Position numbers and translations under genes: made by a program. Shown here one piece after another: positions 39,156-47,578 of a DNA stretch of 64,000 nucleotides. The notes beneath the pieces are model-generated. The model saw nothing but the letters and a program-made list of their open reading frames with translations, searched no databases and had not been told where the DNA came from. Numbering within the stretch: the stretch's first letter is position 1; the number at the start of each line of letters is the position of its first letter. Source of the stretch: Sulfuritalea hydrogenivorans sk43H (GTDB taxonomy: Bacteria > Pseudomonadota > Gammaproteobacteria > Burkholderiales > Rhodocyclaceae). The DNA lies in NCBI RefSeq assembly GCF_000828635.1, contig NZ_AP012547.1, positions 3,472,001-3,536,000 of the forward strand, in the 5' to 3' direction.

Positions 39156-39897
39156 TCAAGTCCTGCATCAACCTTTCAACCTTCTTCAGGTCGTCGAGAG
39201 TGTCGACCGCCTGGGTGCTGTGCTTGGTTGGCGCCATGCGCACCTTCATGCCATGCTCAAGAATCCGCATCATGTCTACAGACTCTGCAATCTCAAGAGG
39301 CGTCGGCGCCAGTCGAGTGTATTCCAGAAGGTAATCGCGGCGAAACGGAATAATACAAACCTGCTTGCCCATGGGAACCTTGCCAACCTTGCAACGGGTC
39401 GGAATCGGCTCCCGAGAAAAATACATCGCATTTAGATTGAGATCGCACACCACCTTGATGCAGTTGCGGTCTTCGAATTCAGTGGCGTCCATTATCTGGC
39501 CCAACAGGTTCACCACCTGGATAGCCGGGTCATCCAGCATCGGCTGTACAGCTTCGGCGATCATATCGGGATGCGTCATTGGTTCGTCACCTTGCACCAT
39601 CACAATGATGTCGTAGCGCACATTGTTCGCCTGCTCCAGTTTTAGCAGCGCTTCGGCACAGCGGTCGGATGCCCGCTCATAGGTATCGGCGGTCATGACC
39701 GCAACGCCGCCGATCGACTCGATGTAGTCAAAGATTTCCTGATCGCAGGTTGCTACTGCCGTCATCGCCAGCAACGGCGACTTCGCAACGCGCTCATAGA
39801 CATGGCCGATCATCGGCTTGCCGAGAATCGGCGCCATCGGCTTGCCGGGAAAACGGCTGCTGCCCATTCGGGCTGGAATGAGGGCGAGAATGTTCAT
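39142..39897 (-). CDS. KdsB/SpsF-like CMP-sugar cytidylyltransferase
   Basis: A 251-residue nucleotidyltransferase. The start MNILALIPARMGSSRFPGKPM at 39897 and VQGDEPMTHPDMI, VVCDLNLNAMYFSREPIPT match 3-deoxy-manno-octulosonate cytidylyltransferases, but the N-terminus resembles SpsF. It activates a ulosonic acid as its CMP derivative. It lies by the aldolase and phosphatase genes, so the substrate may be an unusual 3-deoxy-ulosonate rather than KDO. An upstream start at 39948 would carry 17 non-homologous residues. Confidence 0.9.
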   Translation of the reverse strand: MNILALIPARMGSSRFPGKPMAPILGKPMIGHVYERVAKSPLLAMTAVATCDQEIFDYIESIGGVAVMTADTYERASDRCAEALLKLEQANNVRYDIIVMVQGDEPMTHPDMIAEAVQPMLDDPAIQVVNLLGQIMDATEFEDRNCIKVVCDLNLNAMYFSREPIPTRCKVGKVPMGKQVCIIPFRRDYLLEYTRLAPTPLEIAESVDMMRILEHGMKVRMAPTKHSTQAVDTLDDLKKVERLMQDLNART

Positions 39898-39951
39898 GCA
39901 AACTCCATCAAAGTAATTATCGAGGCCTACCGGCCCTGGCTGTGCCACGCA

Positions 39952-39975
39952 TCCCCGTGGCGCCAGCGCCGACTA
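39952..39975 (+). repeat. Dispersed 24-bp repeat, copy 7 (intergenic)
   Basis: It matches the consensus at 21 of 24 bases, with the core CGCCAGCGCCGACT intact. It is the only copy found in non-coding DNA, in the 95-base gap between the methyltransferase stop and the KdsB-like start, so conservation cannot be explained by protein sequence. Confidence 0.75.
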
Positions 39976-39992
39976 TCTGCAAAGAACCCATC

Positions 39993-40970
39993 TCACGGCT
40001 TGCGGCACACCGTCATCATGTGCGAGCTCCACCCCGACAACGCTATCAACTGTTGCCATTCGGCCTTTTCATCGTCAGAGGCGACGGCAACAAACGTCTT
40101 CCAGAAGCGATCTTTTATCAAGGATTGATTGTTCGCAAGGATATCCATATCGAGCTTACCCGGTGTGGTCACTTGCAGGCATTCGAAGCCCAGGCGCACC
40201 AACAGGCCTGCTACGGAGCGAGGGTTAAAAAAATTGAGATGATGCGGCGGGCTGACGGATTTCGAATCTTCCCACAATGCCTGGATGTCAACGCCAGTTC
40301 CGGAGAGGGTGGTAAAAACGAAGAGGTCGCCGGGCGCCATCAACCCCTGCAATTGCCGAAGGAATCTTGCCGGATCATGCAAATGCTCGAACAACTCGAA
40401 ACTCAAGAATGCCTTCGGTCCGGCGGGAAGGTCCGCGGCTTCCACATCCTCAAGAAACTTCTGAATGACCTGAAGCGATTTATCTCGGCAGGCTGCGGCA
40501 AGCAGCGGTCCGGGTTCGATAACGACCGGCGTCTGTCCATGAAAATCTCTCATCACCTCGGCAAAAAGGCCATAGCCGCCCCCGATATCGACAATAGTGT
40601 ACCGTCCGGCTCCATAGCGATCCAAGGTCTCGCGGATCAATCGGGCCTTCGGCTTCCAGAGCTTTTCCAGGCGCGCATCCGCCGTTTCCTTGTAGAAGGT
40701 TGTCGCCCAGAATTTCGAAGAAGGCGATTCTGTGTAGTACTTTGAAAATGCGTCGGCGACGGGCCGCGGATTCACGAAAAGTGTCTGACAGCGAGGACAG
40801 GTTTGATAGGAAAAGCCATTCTTCGTGAAGGCCGGCATGCCCTCGCCCTCACAAGCGGGGCAATTGCCGGTTTCACGTCTTGCGTTCCTGAAATAGGTGC
40901 CGGTATCCTCTCGCGCAAGGCGTAGGTACTCGTCGAAGACGTCTTTGGGGCGGATCTCTTCTTCCTTCAT
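39993..40970 (-). CDS. SAM-dependent methyltransferase with N-terminal zinc-binding region
   Basis: A 325-residue protein. The N-terminal cysteine cluster CPACEGEG...CPRCQTLFVNPRP (about 37-70) can bind zinc, as in C-methyltransferases of sugars. The class I SAM fold follows, with motif I IVDIGGGYGLFAEVM. A C-terminal extension contains SPPHHLNFFNPRSV, typical of sugar C- or O-methyltransferases. It overlaps the upstream gene by four bases. Confidence 0.88.
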   Translation of the reverse strand: MKEEEIRPKDVFDEYLRLAREDTGTYFRNARRETGNCPACEGEGMPAFTKNGFSYQTCPRCQTLFVNPRPVADAFSKYYTESPSSKFWATTFYKETADARLEKLWKPKARLIRETLDRYGAGRYTIVDIGGGYGLFAEVMRDFHGQTPVVIEPGPLLAAACRDKSLQVIQKFLEDVEAADLPAGPKAFLSFELFEHLHDPARFLRQLQGLMAPGDLFVFTTLSGTGVDIQALWEDSKSVSPPHHLNFFNPRSVAGLLVRLGFECLQVTTPGKLDMDILANNQSLIKDRFWKTFVAVASDDEKAEWQQLIALSGWSSHMMTVCRKP

Positions 40971-41713
40971 AGATAGCCTTTGACCATGTCAAAAATCACT
41001 TCGTTTCCCCGGCTGGTGTAATGAACGGCATCGTACGTAAGCGACTCGTCGAAATCGGGGAGGTCGACAACCTGAGCGCCGTTGATCGAGCGGTTGAATT
41101 CATTCGACTCGGTCAGTGCAAAGAAAAAGGAACTTGGACGCAACCGTTCAACGCGGATTCCCGGATCGACAAGCGGGCTGTTGATGACCACAGTAGGTTG
41201 CCGAACCACGGTTGATTCAATACATTGTCGGTAAGTGCCGTCATAAGCCATCGAGTACAAGGGAATCTCGTCGCCCCTCGATGAAACGATGTGTTGCAAA
41301 GCATAGGATTTCGCGACGCCCTTGCCGACCAGAAACTCCACCTGCCTAATAGCATCCTCCAGAATCGACTGCTTCTTGGGGGTAAAGTCGACGAAACCCA
41401 TGTTGGTCACGATCTGGGCCGGATTCAGCCTGTTGAGCGTAATGAAGTTGATCAAGGTCGCCCATGTGGTCAATTCAAGCGGTCGACAGAGCGAAAGGTA
41501 ATAGCCGCCAGCACCTGATATCCACCCGGTCAGTTTGTCGGCAAGTGAGCCCTCGAATCCTCCGCTGACACCCCGGGAATCGAGGAAGATCAGGTAGTCC
41601 AGCTTTCCCCGGCCGCCGTTGGAGCGCACATCGAAGTCACGCCCCGCATGCAACCGATCTCCCGCAAGGACCAGAGGTCCGAAGTTCGGACAATCGATCT
41701 CAATCGACTCCAT
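40967..41713 (-). CDS. Possible SGNH-hydrolase-like protein, family not recognised
   Basis: A 248-residue protein from the ATG at 41713 (41725 is an alternative). I do not recognise the family. The features suggestive of an SGNH esterase are a C-terminal DAVHYTSRGNEVIFD motif, where Asp and His could be catalytic, and a central TNMGFVDFTP. No signal peptide is visible. It lies between the aldolase and the methyltransferase genes and could act in sugar acylation or deacylation. It overlaps both neighbours. Confidence 0.6.
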   Translation of the reverse strand: MESIEIDCPNFGPLVLAGDRLHAGRDFDVRSNGGRGKLDYLIFLDSRGVSGGFEGSLADKLTGWISGAGGYYLSLCRPLELTTWATLINFITLNRLNPAQIVTNMGFVDFTPKKQSILEDAIRQVEFLVGKGVAKSYALQHIVSSRGDEIPLYSMAYDGTYRQCIESTVVRQPTVVINSPLVDPGIRVERLRPSSFFFALTESNEFNRSINGAQVVDLPDFDESLTYDAVHYTSRGNEVIFDMVKGYL

Positions 41714-42461
41714 GACTGACAACACTGTTCAACATCACCGCATCAATTGAATAAGCCAGAAACCGGTAGCCCTCGTCAAGCCGGCGGTTAAGTTCATCCC
41801 GGGAGGGCGCCACGACATGGAGGCCGGCGGGTACAGCATGGGCTTCCGCAAGTGCACGAATCTTCTCCATCACAGCACAAAACTCTGGATGATCAAACTG
41901 CGCAGTCAGTCCCATTGATGCCGACAGATCATAAGGTCCGATCAGTATGGCATCCAGTCCATCGACCGCAAGAATGCCCTCCAGATTCGCCACGGCGCGA
42001 TGATGCTCGATCATGGCCACCAGCAGGGGGGCTTGCGCCTCCTCGCGATAGGCATCGAAGTGCTTGCCGAAGAGATTGGCCCGCGAGAAGCCGACGCCAC
42101 GGGTTCCGGCCGGAGGCCAGCGACAGGCATCGCGCACGCCAGCCAACTGCTCCGCGCTTTCGATCATGGGCACGATCACCCCGCCGGCACCGGCATCCAG
42201 TGCCTGCTTGCAATCCTTCGGCTGACCATGGGCGAGGCGTACCAGCGGCAAGGTTCCGCCCAGTTCGAGCGCACGGAACAGGTCCGGCAGTTGATGGATG
42301 GCAACCGCCCCATGCTCCATATCCACGGCCACCCAGTCATAGCCGCCCTGCCCCATGATTTCGGCGATAGCCGGATGCGGGATCTGCATCCAGCTGCCAA
42401 TGGAGTGGCCGCCGCTTTTCAGTTGTGCGCGGATTTCCCGGACGGCTTTCAATCTATTCAT
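41700..42461 (-). CDS. HpcH/HpaI family class II aldolase
   Basis: A 253-residue (beta/alpha)8 metal-dependent aldolase that adds pyruvate or oxaloacetate to aldehydes, or cleaves such adducts. Catalytic residues expected from HpaI are present: His50 in DMEHG, Arg75 in LVRLAHG, and metal ligands Glu152 (MIEHHR) and Asp178 (LIGPYDLS). Its position between a HAD phosphatase and a KdsB-like cytidylyltransferase suggests it makes a 3-deoxy-ulosonic acid for the glycan, replacing a NeuB/KdsA-type synthase. It overlaps the HAD gene by eight bases. Confidence 0.9.
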   Translation of the reverse strand: MNRLKAVREIRAQLKSGGHSIGSWMQIPHPAIAEIMGQGGYDWVAVDMEHGAVAIHQLPDLFRALELGGTLPLVRLAHGQPKDCKQALDAGAGGVIVPMIESAEQLAGVRDACRWPPAGTRGVGFSRANLFGKHFDAYREEAQAPLLVAMIEHHRAVANLEGILAVDGLDAILIGPYDLSASMGLTAQFDHPEFCAVMEKIRALAEAHAVPAGLHVVAPSRDELNRRLDEGYRFLAYSIDAVMLNSVVSHGVD

Positions 42462-43116
42462 GGGTCAGATTCTCGAACATCGGGCCGGCAAAGCGGTCCT
42501 GAAGGTCCCGGTTAAAGAGGGTACGGCGCAACAGGAAAGGAACGTCGTGGTTTTGGGCGGCAATCAGGTCGGTTTCCGCATCGCCCACCATAATCGCCTG
42601 GCTTGGATTCAATTGTAAATGGCTTAAAACATCCTTTAGTGCATCAGCCTTTTTTTTCGGCGCGCCATGAATCTCACGGAAACAATGGGTTAGGTCGAGC
42701 GCGTCAAGAATTTGCTGAATCTCGTCCTGAGGGGTAGCCGAAACAAGAACGAAGTACTGTCGGGTATGGTGATTCGCCAGATACTCGCGAACGCCTGGAA
42801 CCCATGGCGAATCGATCACTGCTTGCATGGCGAGGGCGGAAAAATGTTCGCAGAACTCACGCACCCGCGCGTCTGTCGCCGGCTCCTCCACCCAGGCGAG
42901 GTAAAGCGGAATCTTCTCAAAGCGTGAAACCCCGCCGTTCGCCTCATGGTGTTTCCGGACCCGCGCGGCAACGGCACAGCCATAGGGAAGAAATAAGGTC
43001 TCGAACGCATCCGACTTCGCCTCGACAGAGTCCTTGATGACGCCGTCAAAGTCCCAGAAAATGAGTGAGGCCGCTGACAAGAGTTTGCCTATGTCAATTT
43101 GACGCGCAGTACTCAT
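42454..43116 (-). CDS. HAD-superfamily phosphatase
   Basis: A 220-residue HAD hydrolase from the ATG at 43116. The nucleophile motif FWDFDGVIKDS has Asp22 and Asp24, motif II is VSATP, and motif IV is MVGDAETDLIAA. A C1 cap domain lies at about 35-100. It probably removes a phosphate from a sugar or ulosonate intermediate. An A8 tract (42650-42657 on the plus strand as T8) encodes the KKK in GAPKKKADA. It starts two bases after the acyltransferase gene. Confidence 0.88.
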   Translation of the reverse strand: MSTARQIDIGKLLSAASLIFWDFDGVIKDSVEAKSDAFETLFLPYGCAVAARVRKHHEANGGVSRFEKIPLYLAWVEEPATDARVREFCEHFSALAMQAVIDSPWVPGVREYLANHHTRQYFVLVSATPQDEIQQILDALDLTHCFREIHGAPKKKADALKDVLSHLQLNPSQAIMVGDAETDLIAAQNHDVPFLLRRTLFNRDLQDRFAGPMFENLTHE

Positions 43117-43118
43117 GA

Positions 43119-43715
43119 TTACGAATCTACTGCGCGCGCCAATCTTGAACGAATTGGCCGTGCCGGATTGCCAACACATACGGTCATCGAAGGCAAATCG
43201 CTTGTTACAACGCTGCCGGCACCCACCACACAACCTGATCCAATTGTTACACCCGAAGTAACGATCACGTTCGCCGCCAACCATACATTGTCGCCAATCA
43301 CAATTTTCCCCCGGCGATGGCCTTGCTTGCGAATTGGCACGCTGGCATCGGCGAACTCATGATCCGACGCTCGGAGCACTACATTCGGGCCGATCAATAC
43401 ATCGTTGCCAATGACTATTTCGCCACTCGCCGCACCGATCAATACATTGTGGTTGAAAGAACAATACGATCCGATACTCAGATTTCCACCTTCGTTGGCA
43501 TAAAGGTAGGAGCCGCTCATGATGGAAGTTCCTTCTCCAATTCGTATGGCGGCAAAACCCATAATGACCAATTGCGCATCGAAACGCACCCCTCCACCAC
43601 AATATGCAAAACGACTTCTCCAGAAAGCGCGACGAAGGTATTGACCACCCATAGCGGTTGGCCAAGGGCTCAGAAACGCATCAAGTGCTAAACGCAGTCG
43701 ATCAATCAGCCACAT
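43119..43715 (-). CDS. Left-handed beta-helix acyltransferase (WbbJ-like)
   Basis: A 198-residue hexapeptide-repeat transferase. Repeats such as IRIGEGTSIMSG, LSIGSYCSFNHNVLIG, IVIGNDVLIGPNVVL and VTIGSGCVVGAGSVV build the helix, and SDHEFADASVPIRKQGH supplies the catalytic His and the loop. It likely O-acetylates a sugar of the glycan. It sits immediately before the HAD gene and 57 bases after the epimerase gene. Confidence 0.92.
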   Translation of the reverse strand: MWLIDRLRLALDAFLSPWPTAMGGQYLRRAFWRSRFAYCGGGVRFDAQLVIMGFAAIRIGEGTSIMSGSYLYANEGGNLSIGSYCSFNHNVLIGAASGEIVIGNDVLIGPNVVLRASDHEFADASVPIRKQGHRRGKIVIGDNVWLAANVIVTSGVTIGSGCVVGAGSVVTSDLPSMTVCVGNPARPIRSRLARAVDS

Positions 43716-43772
43716 CAGACATTGGCAAAAAAGCCGGCTCTGGTAAGAAAGCGCTTCTGTCGTCGATCAATC

Positions 43773-44642
43773 TTATCTGCCTCCGCGCACATGATCGATC
43801 AGTTGCAACAAGCCTTGCCCTAAATCCACGTGCATCGGCGGTACATACTTCCGGCCGAGTTTCGGCTGATAGGCATAGGGTGTACGTACATAGTGGCCCG
43901 GCTGGTCGCCTGCAACGAATTCCACGGCGTTCGTGAGGCCCAGTATCTCGGCAAGCATCTCCAGCAGGTCGAGTACGCGCATCGGCTCCTGCCCCGTCAG
44001 CACGACGCTCTGGTTGCGGAACTCGTCGCCGAGTGCCGCCACGCTGGCCCGCGCCGCATCCTCGACATGGATGTATTCGCGCAGGGTGTCGGGACTGCCC
44101 TCGTATCGCAGCACGCCAGTTTCCAATGCGCCCCTGACGATCCGGTACAGGCCGTTGGTTTCGTCGGCGCGCGGCCCATAGAGCGATCCATAGCGCAGGA
44201 TCGTGTAGTCAAGGCCATAGACGCGCTGGTATTCCTCGACATAATGCTCGGCAGCCTGCTTGCTGCAGCGATAAAAACCGCCCTCGCGGCTGTAGACATA
44301 GACGGTGCTGGCGTAGATGAAGCGTTCGACACGGTGCGCGCGGCATGATTCCAGCACCTGGGCGTTGCCGAGCACGTTGATCCGCACAGTTTCCAGGGGC
44401 TTGTCGAGTGCCTGGTTGAGATCGGCCAGCGCCGCGAAGTTATAGACGTAGTCGGCCCCCGCAATGGCGTCATCGAGCTTGCGGGCATCCAGCAGATCAC
44501 CGATGACCATTTCCTGGTCGCCGTTCAGCCAGGGCGAAACTTTCTGGTCGTAGATGCGTACCCGATGCCCGGTCGCGCTAAGTGCATCCGCTACATGGCT
44601 GCCGAGAAAACCGGAACCGCCGATTACGCAAACATTTTTCAC
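43773..44642 (-). CDS. NAD-dependent epimerase/dehydratase
   Basis: A 289-residue extended SDR. VIGGSGFLGSHVADAL at the N-terminus, YASTVYVYSREGG, and the Tyr/Lys pair in YRCSKQAAEHYV support catalysis. It could epimerise or decarboxylate a nucleotide sugar; the family member is not identifiable. One base separates it from the dehydrogenase gene, so they are co-expressed. Confidence 0.9.
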   Translation of the reverse strand: MKNVCVIGGSGFLGSHVADALSATGHRVRIYDQKVSPWLNGDQEMVIGDLLDARKLDDAIAGADYVYNFAALADLNQALDKPLETVRINVLGNAQVLESCRAHRVERFIYASTVYVYSREGGFYRCSKQAAEHYVEEYQRVYGLDYTILRYGSLYGPRADETNGLYRIVRGALETGVLRYEGSPDTLREYIHVEDAARASVAALGDEFRNQSVVLTGQEPMRVLDLLEMLAEILGLTNAVEFVAGDQPGHYVRTPYAYQPKLGRKYVPPMHVDLGQGLLQLIDHVRGGR

Positions 44643-44643
44643 G

Positions 44644-45627
44644 TCACAACCCCTGCCTTTGCACTTCGTATTCGTCCGGCGGCACGAGTCCCTGCAGCAT
44701 CTGTCCGGTCAGGAACCGGATGGCCTCCTCGGTCGCCTCTATTTCCATCCGCATGCGGCAGTCTACCGACATCGACCCCATGTGCGAGGTAAGCAGGCAG
44801 CGGTCGCTCCGCACCAGGTCGCCGGCATAGGGCTCCTGCTCGAACACGTCGATGGCTGCGCCGGCCAGGTGCCCGGTGTCGAGCACCTGTGCCAGATCGT
44901 GTTCATTGACGATACCGCCGCGCGATGTGTTGATGATAATTGCATCCTGCTTCATCTGCAGCAACTGCTCGCGCCTGATCATGTTCTTGGTCTGGGCCGT
45001 CAGCGGGACGTGCAGGGTGATGACGTCCGCGCTGCGATAGATATCCTCCTTGCCGACCCATTCGATCGCCGTGTCCCGTTCCGGCCGGAGGTTTGGCCGC
45101 AGATCATTGACCAGGATGCGCGGCCGACCGAAACCGCCGAGGCAATCGAGCACCTGCCCGCCGATGCGGCCGGCGCCGATCACGCCGATGGTGATTTCGG
45201 CAATGCGACGCCCGAAGTAGCGATGCCATTCACCACTATGCATGCGGGCATTGACTGTGTGGATCGAGCGTAGCAGCGACAGCATCAGGCCAATCGTCAG
45301 TTCCGCCACGGCCGGAGCCGGCGCATCCGGCGTGTAGCTGACCTGGATGCCACGCCGCTCTGCCGCCAGCAAATCGACGCTGTCCAGGCCGATGCCGACG
45401 CGCGAAATCAGTTTCAGGCGGCTGGCACGGCGCATGACCCGCTCGGTGATCGGCTCGGTACCGGCAATCAGGACATCGAAATCGGTCACCATCTCCGCAA
45501 GCTCCTCTTCCCTGAGCTTGCGTCCGATCGGATTGACCAGGTATTCGATGCCGGCAGCGTCGAGTTGCTCTATCGGCAGGCGGTTCTTGTCTCCGAAAGG
45601 CACGGTGGTGATCAGCACCTTGGGCAT
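44644..45627 (-). CDS. D-isomer-specific 2-hydroxyacid dehydrogenase
   Basis: A 327-residue dehydrogenase of the phosphoglycerate-dehydrogenase fold. The NAD motif GVIGAGRIGGQV and catalytic residues Arg (INTSRGGIVNE), Glu (DVFEQEPY) and His (LLTSHMGSMS) are all present. The substrate is unknown. In this locus, next to a lactonase-like gene and an HpcH/HpaI aldolase, it may process a 2-keto or 2-hydroxy acid that enters a ulosonic-acid pathway. Confidence 0.9.
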   Translation of the reverse strand: MPKVLITTVPFGDKNRLPIEQLDAAGIEYLVNPIGRKLREEELAEMVTDFDVLIAGTEPITERVMRRASRLKLISRVGIGLDSVDLLAAERRGIQVSYTPDAPAPAVAELTIGLMLSLLRSIHTVNARMHSGEWHRYFGRRIAEITIGVIGAGRIGGQVLDCLGGFGRPRILVNDLRPNLRPERDTAIEWVGKEDIYRSADVITLHVPLTAQTKNMIRREQLLQMKQDAIIINTSRGGIVNEHDLAQVLDTGHLAGAAIDVFEQEPYAGDLVRSDRCLLTSHMGSMSVDCRMRMEIEATEEAIRFLTGQMLQGLVPPDEYEVQRQGL

Positions 45628-45639
45628 GGGGGGCTCCTG

Positions 45640-46335
45640 TCATTCAATGAATAATCCTCCGGGTGGCGCTGCATCCAGCAACCAGTTTGCATTCAGCACC
45701 AGCCGCGCCGGCAGGTTGTCCGCATCGGCCGGATCGAGCATGGCCATCTCCCAAACCCGCGCCTTTGCAAGACCGGTGGCCAGCACAAATACTGTTTTCG
45801 CCCGCGCGATAACCGGGGGAGTGATAGTCAGCCGTTGCGGGGGCGGCTTGGGTCCGACCACCGGTACCACGCGGCGCAGCCGTTCGTGCAACGCCGGACT
45901 GCCGGGAAACAGCGAGGCCACATGTCCGTCCTCACCGACTCCAAGCAGCAATACATCCAACTGTTCCGGAAGTATCTGCTCATAACGGCGTGCCGCAGCA
46001 TCGTGGTCGGGTGTGTCGGCTTCCATGCGGAAAACCCGACAACCGGCGGGCAGGCCGTTGCGGAAAAGCGTCTGTCTTGCCATGTCGTAGTTGCTGGCAG
46101 GATGGTCGGCGGCGACGCAGCGCTCATCGCCGAAATAGAACGCTATGCCCGCCAACTGCCGAAAATCAGGCATCGCAGCCCAGGCCCGGTAAAGACTTCC
46201 CGCACTGCGGCCGCCCGTGAGCATGACGCTGCATTCGCCACGTTCGCGCAAGCCGGCGGCGACCCGCTGCTGGACGAGGCCGGCTGCGGCCTGCGGCCAG
46301 ACGTCAGCAGGAAACGTCCATGCTTGGCCGTTCAT
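45640..46335 (-). CDS. pgl: 6-phosphogluconolactonase-like protein
   Basis: A 231-residue protein from the ATG at 46335. It has the NagB/Pgl fold, with SVMLTGGRSAGSLYRAW, FYFGDERCVAADHPASNYDMA and LGVGEDGHVASLFPG, all characteristic of the lactonase (Pgl) group rather than NagB. It normally hydrolyses 6-phosphogluconolactone. Its place inside a glycan locus, 12 bases upstream of the dehydrogenase gene and without zwf, suggests either recruitment for a sugar lactone or an unlinked housekeeping gene. Confidence 0.85.
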   Translation of the reverse strand: MNGQAWTFPADVWPQAAAGLVQQRVAAGLRERGECSVMLTGGRSAGSLYRAWAAMPDFRQLAGIAFYFGDERCVAADHPASNYDMARQTLFRNGLPAGCRVFRMEADTPDHDAAARRYEQILPEQLDVLLLGVGEDGHVASLFPGSPALHERLRRVVPVVGPKPPPQRLTITPPVIARAKTVFVLATGLAKARVWEMAMLDPADADNLPARLVLNANWLLDAAPPGGLFIE

Positions 46336-46380
46336 GGCCCGCCCCCGGTTGCCGGCCATCCACCGACACTACCGCGACGC

Positions 46381-46467
46381 TTACCACATCGGATAGATGT
46401 CATCCGGCCGATCCTTCTTTTTTCTGTCAAACAGTTGCCGAATCCATTCAACGAGTTTCTTTATCAT
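46381..46467 (-). CDS. Candidate 28-residue microprotein
   Basis: A short reading frame begins MIKKLVEWIRQLFDRKKKDR and ends in DDIYPMW. It has an amphipathic N-terminal helix followed by a basic cluster, suggesting a peripheral membrane peptide. The ATG (46467) overlaps the last 20 bases of the SGNH gene, and AAGG lies just upstream, too close for an ideal ribosome site. No family is recognised; it may also be chance. Confidence 0.35.
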   Translation of the reverse strand: MIKKLVEWIRQLFDRKKKDRPDDIYPMW

Positions 46468-47539
46468 GCCTTGACCCCAGAACAATACCGCTGATCTTGT
46501 CGGCGATCACGCCATAGCCGGTTCCGTTGAGATGAACGGCGTCCGTAAACAGGCCGACGCTTTCCGCCGCCATTTCCTTGAAGACAGGGTGGTAGGTGAT
46601 TCCCGCAAACTCAGACAATGCCGAATCCAGCCTGCCGTATGCTGCAACCATGTAGCGATCAAACGTATCGTTGATGCTGTAGAAGTGGAAGTTGCGTGCC
46701 TCCGCGCCATCCCTCCCGTACGAATAGTACGGCTGCAGGATGCAGTGGATCTCGATTCCCCGCGCCGCCGCGACTGCAACGAGTACTTTCAGCCAGGCGA
46801 GATAGTTTTCCACCGCCACGGCTGCCTGCGCATCGACATCGACCCCGCCCGTCGCAGCGGCAGATGCCTTTGCCGCCTGCTGTCCGCCCGCGACACGATA
46901 GACGGCACGGGCGATCACTGAGTGCCGCAGCATCTCGCGCACCAGCATGGTCGCACGACGGCGAACATCCGGGGCGGTGTCGAAATGTTCGTCGATCGCC
47001 TGTGCATATTTTCTCTCGCCATAAAAGGCCAGCGCATCCGCACTGGTCGGGTAACCGTGGTAGTCAAACGGCAAGGCCAGGGCAAGGTTGTTGGCGCCAT
47101 CGAACAGCAGTATCCGCTTCGGCCTGATCGCATCGAGATGGCGCAGCAAGGTAATCACTTCCTGCTCGATGTTCCAGCCGGGAATCGCCAGGTTGATCAC
47201 ATCGGCCAGGTATTTCTCGCGCAGGTGGCCGCTGACGTTCCAGGCATTGCCCGGGCTGCCAACGCCGAAGGCTGCACTGCCACCGACGAGGATGTTTTCG
47301 CATGGCCGGATGGCATCCAAGTAGCCGTACGGGGCGATCTCGAACCTGCAGGCGACATCCTGATTGTCCGGGAGGTTGTAGTAATGCTTCGACAGCGTGA
47401 CGCTGAACGTCCCCGGCTGCAGGGTGTACATGTTGTACCTGGAGAACCGGAACTGCATGCCCCGGGTCCGGCGCGACAGGCCGAAGTAGATGTCGATGGC
47501 GAAAGCCAGGAGAGCGACGGCGATGATGAGTTGGATCAT
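46448..47539 (-). CDS. SGNH/GDSL-like hydrolase with N-terminal membrane anchor
   Basis: A 363-residue protein with one membrane segment (about 1-19). The block I nucleophile is in ILVGGSAAFGVG (Ser88). Block V reads DAVHLNGTGYGVIADKI with Asp and His near 342-345. Its adjacency to a NodU/CmcH carbamoyltransferase is common in polysaccharide loci, where it may trim or transfer acyl groups at the membrane. It lies 39 bases after the carbamoyltransferase gene. Confidence 0.85.
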   Translation of the reverse strand: MIQLIIAVALLAFAIDIYFGLSRRTRGMQFRFSRYNMYTLQPGTFSVTLSKHYYNLPDNQDVACRFEIAPYGYLDAIRPCENILVGGSAAFGVGSPGNAWNVSGHLREKYLADVINLAIPGWNIEQEVITLLRHLDAIRPKRILLFDGANNLALALPFDYHGYPTSADALAFYGERKYAQAIDEHFDTAPDVRRRATMLVREMLRHSVIARAVYRVAGGQQAAKASAAATGGVDVDAQAAVAVENYLAWLKVLVAVAAARGIEIHCILQPYYSYGRDGAEARNFHFYSINDTFDRYMVAAYGRLDSALSEFAGITYHPVFKEMAAESVGLFTDAVHLNGTGYGVIADKISGIVLGSRHDKETR

Positions 47540-47578
47540 GTCGATAAGCAGGAGTGACCTGAATGGGAGGCCGCGGAT

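Noticed and set aside
39303-39318. GTCGGCGCCAGTCG as an inverted repeat copy
   Set aside because: Only eight bases agree with the core before diverging. Not counted.
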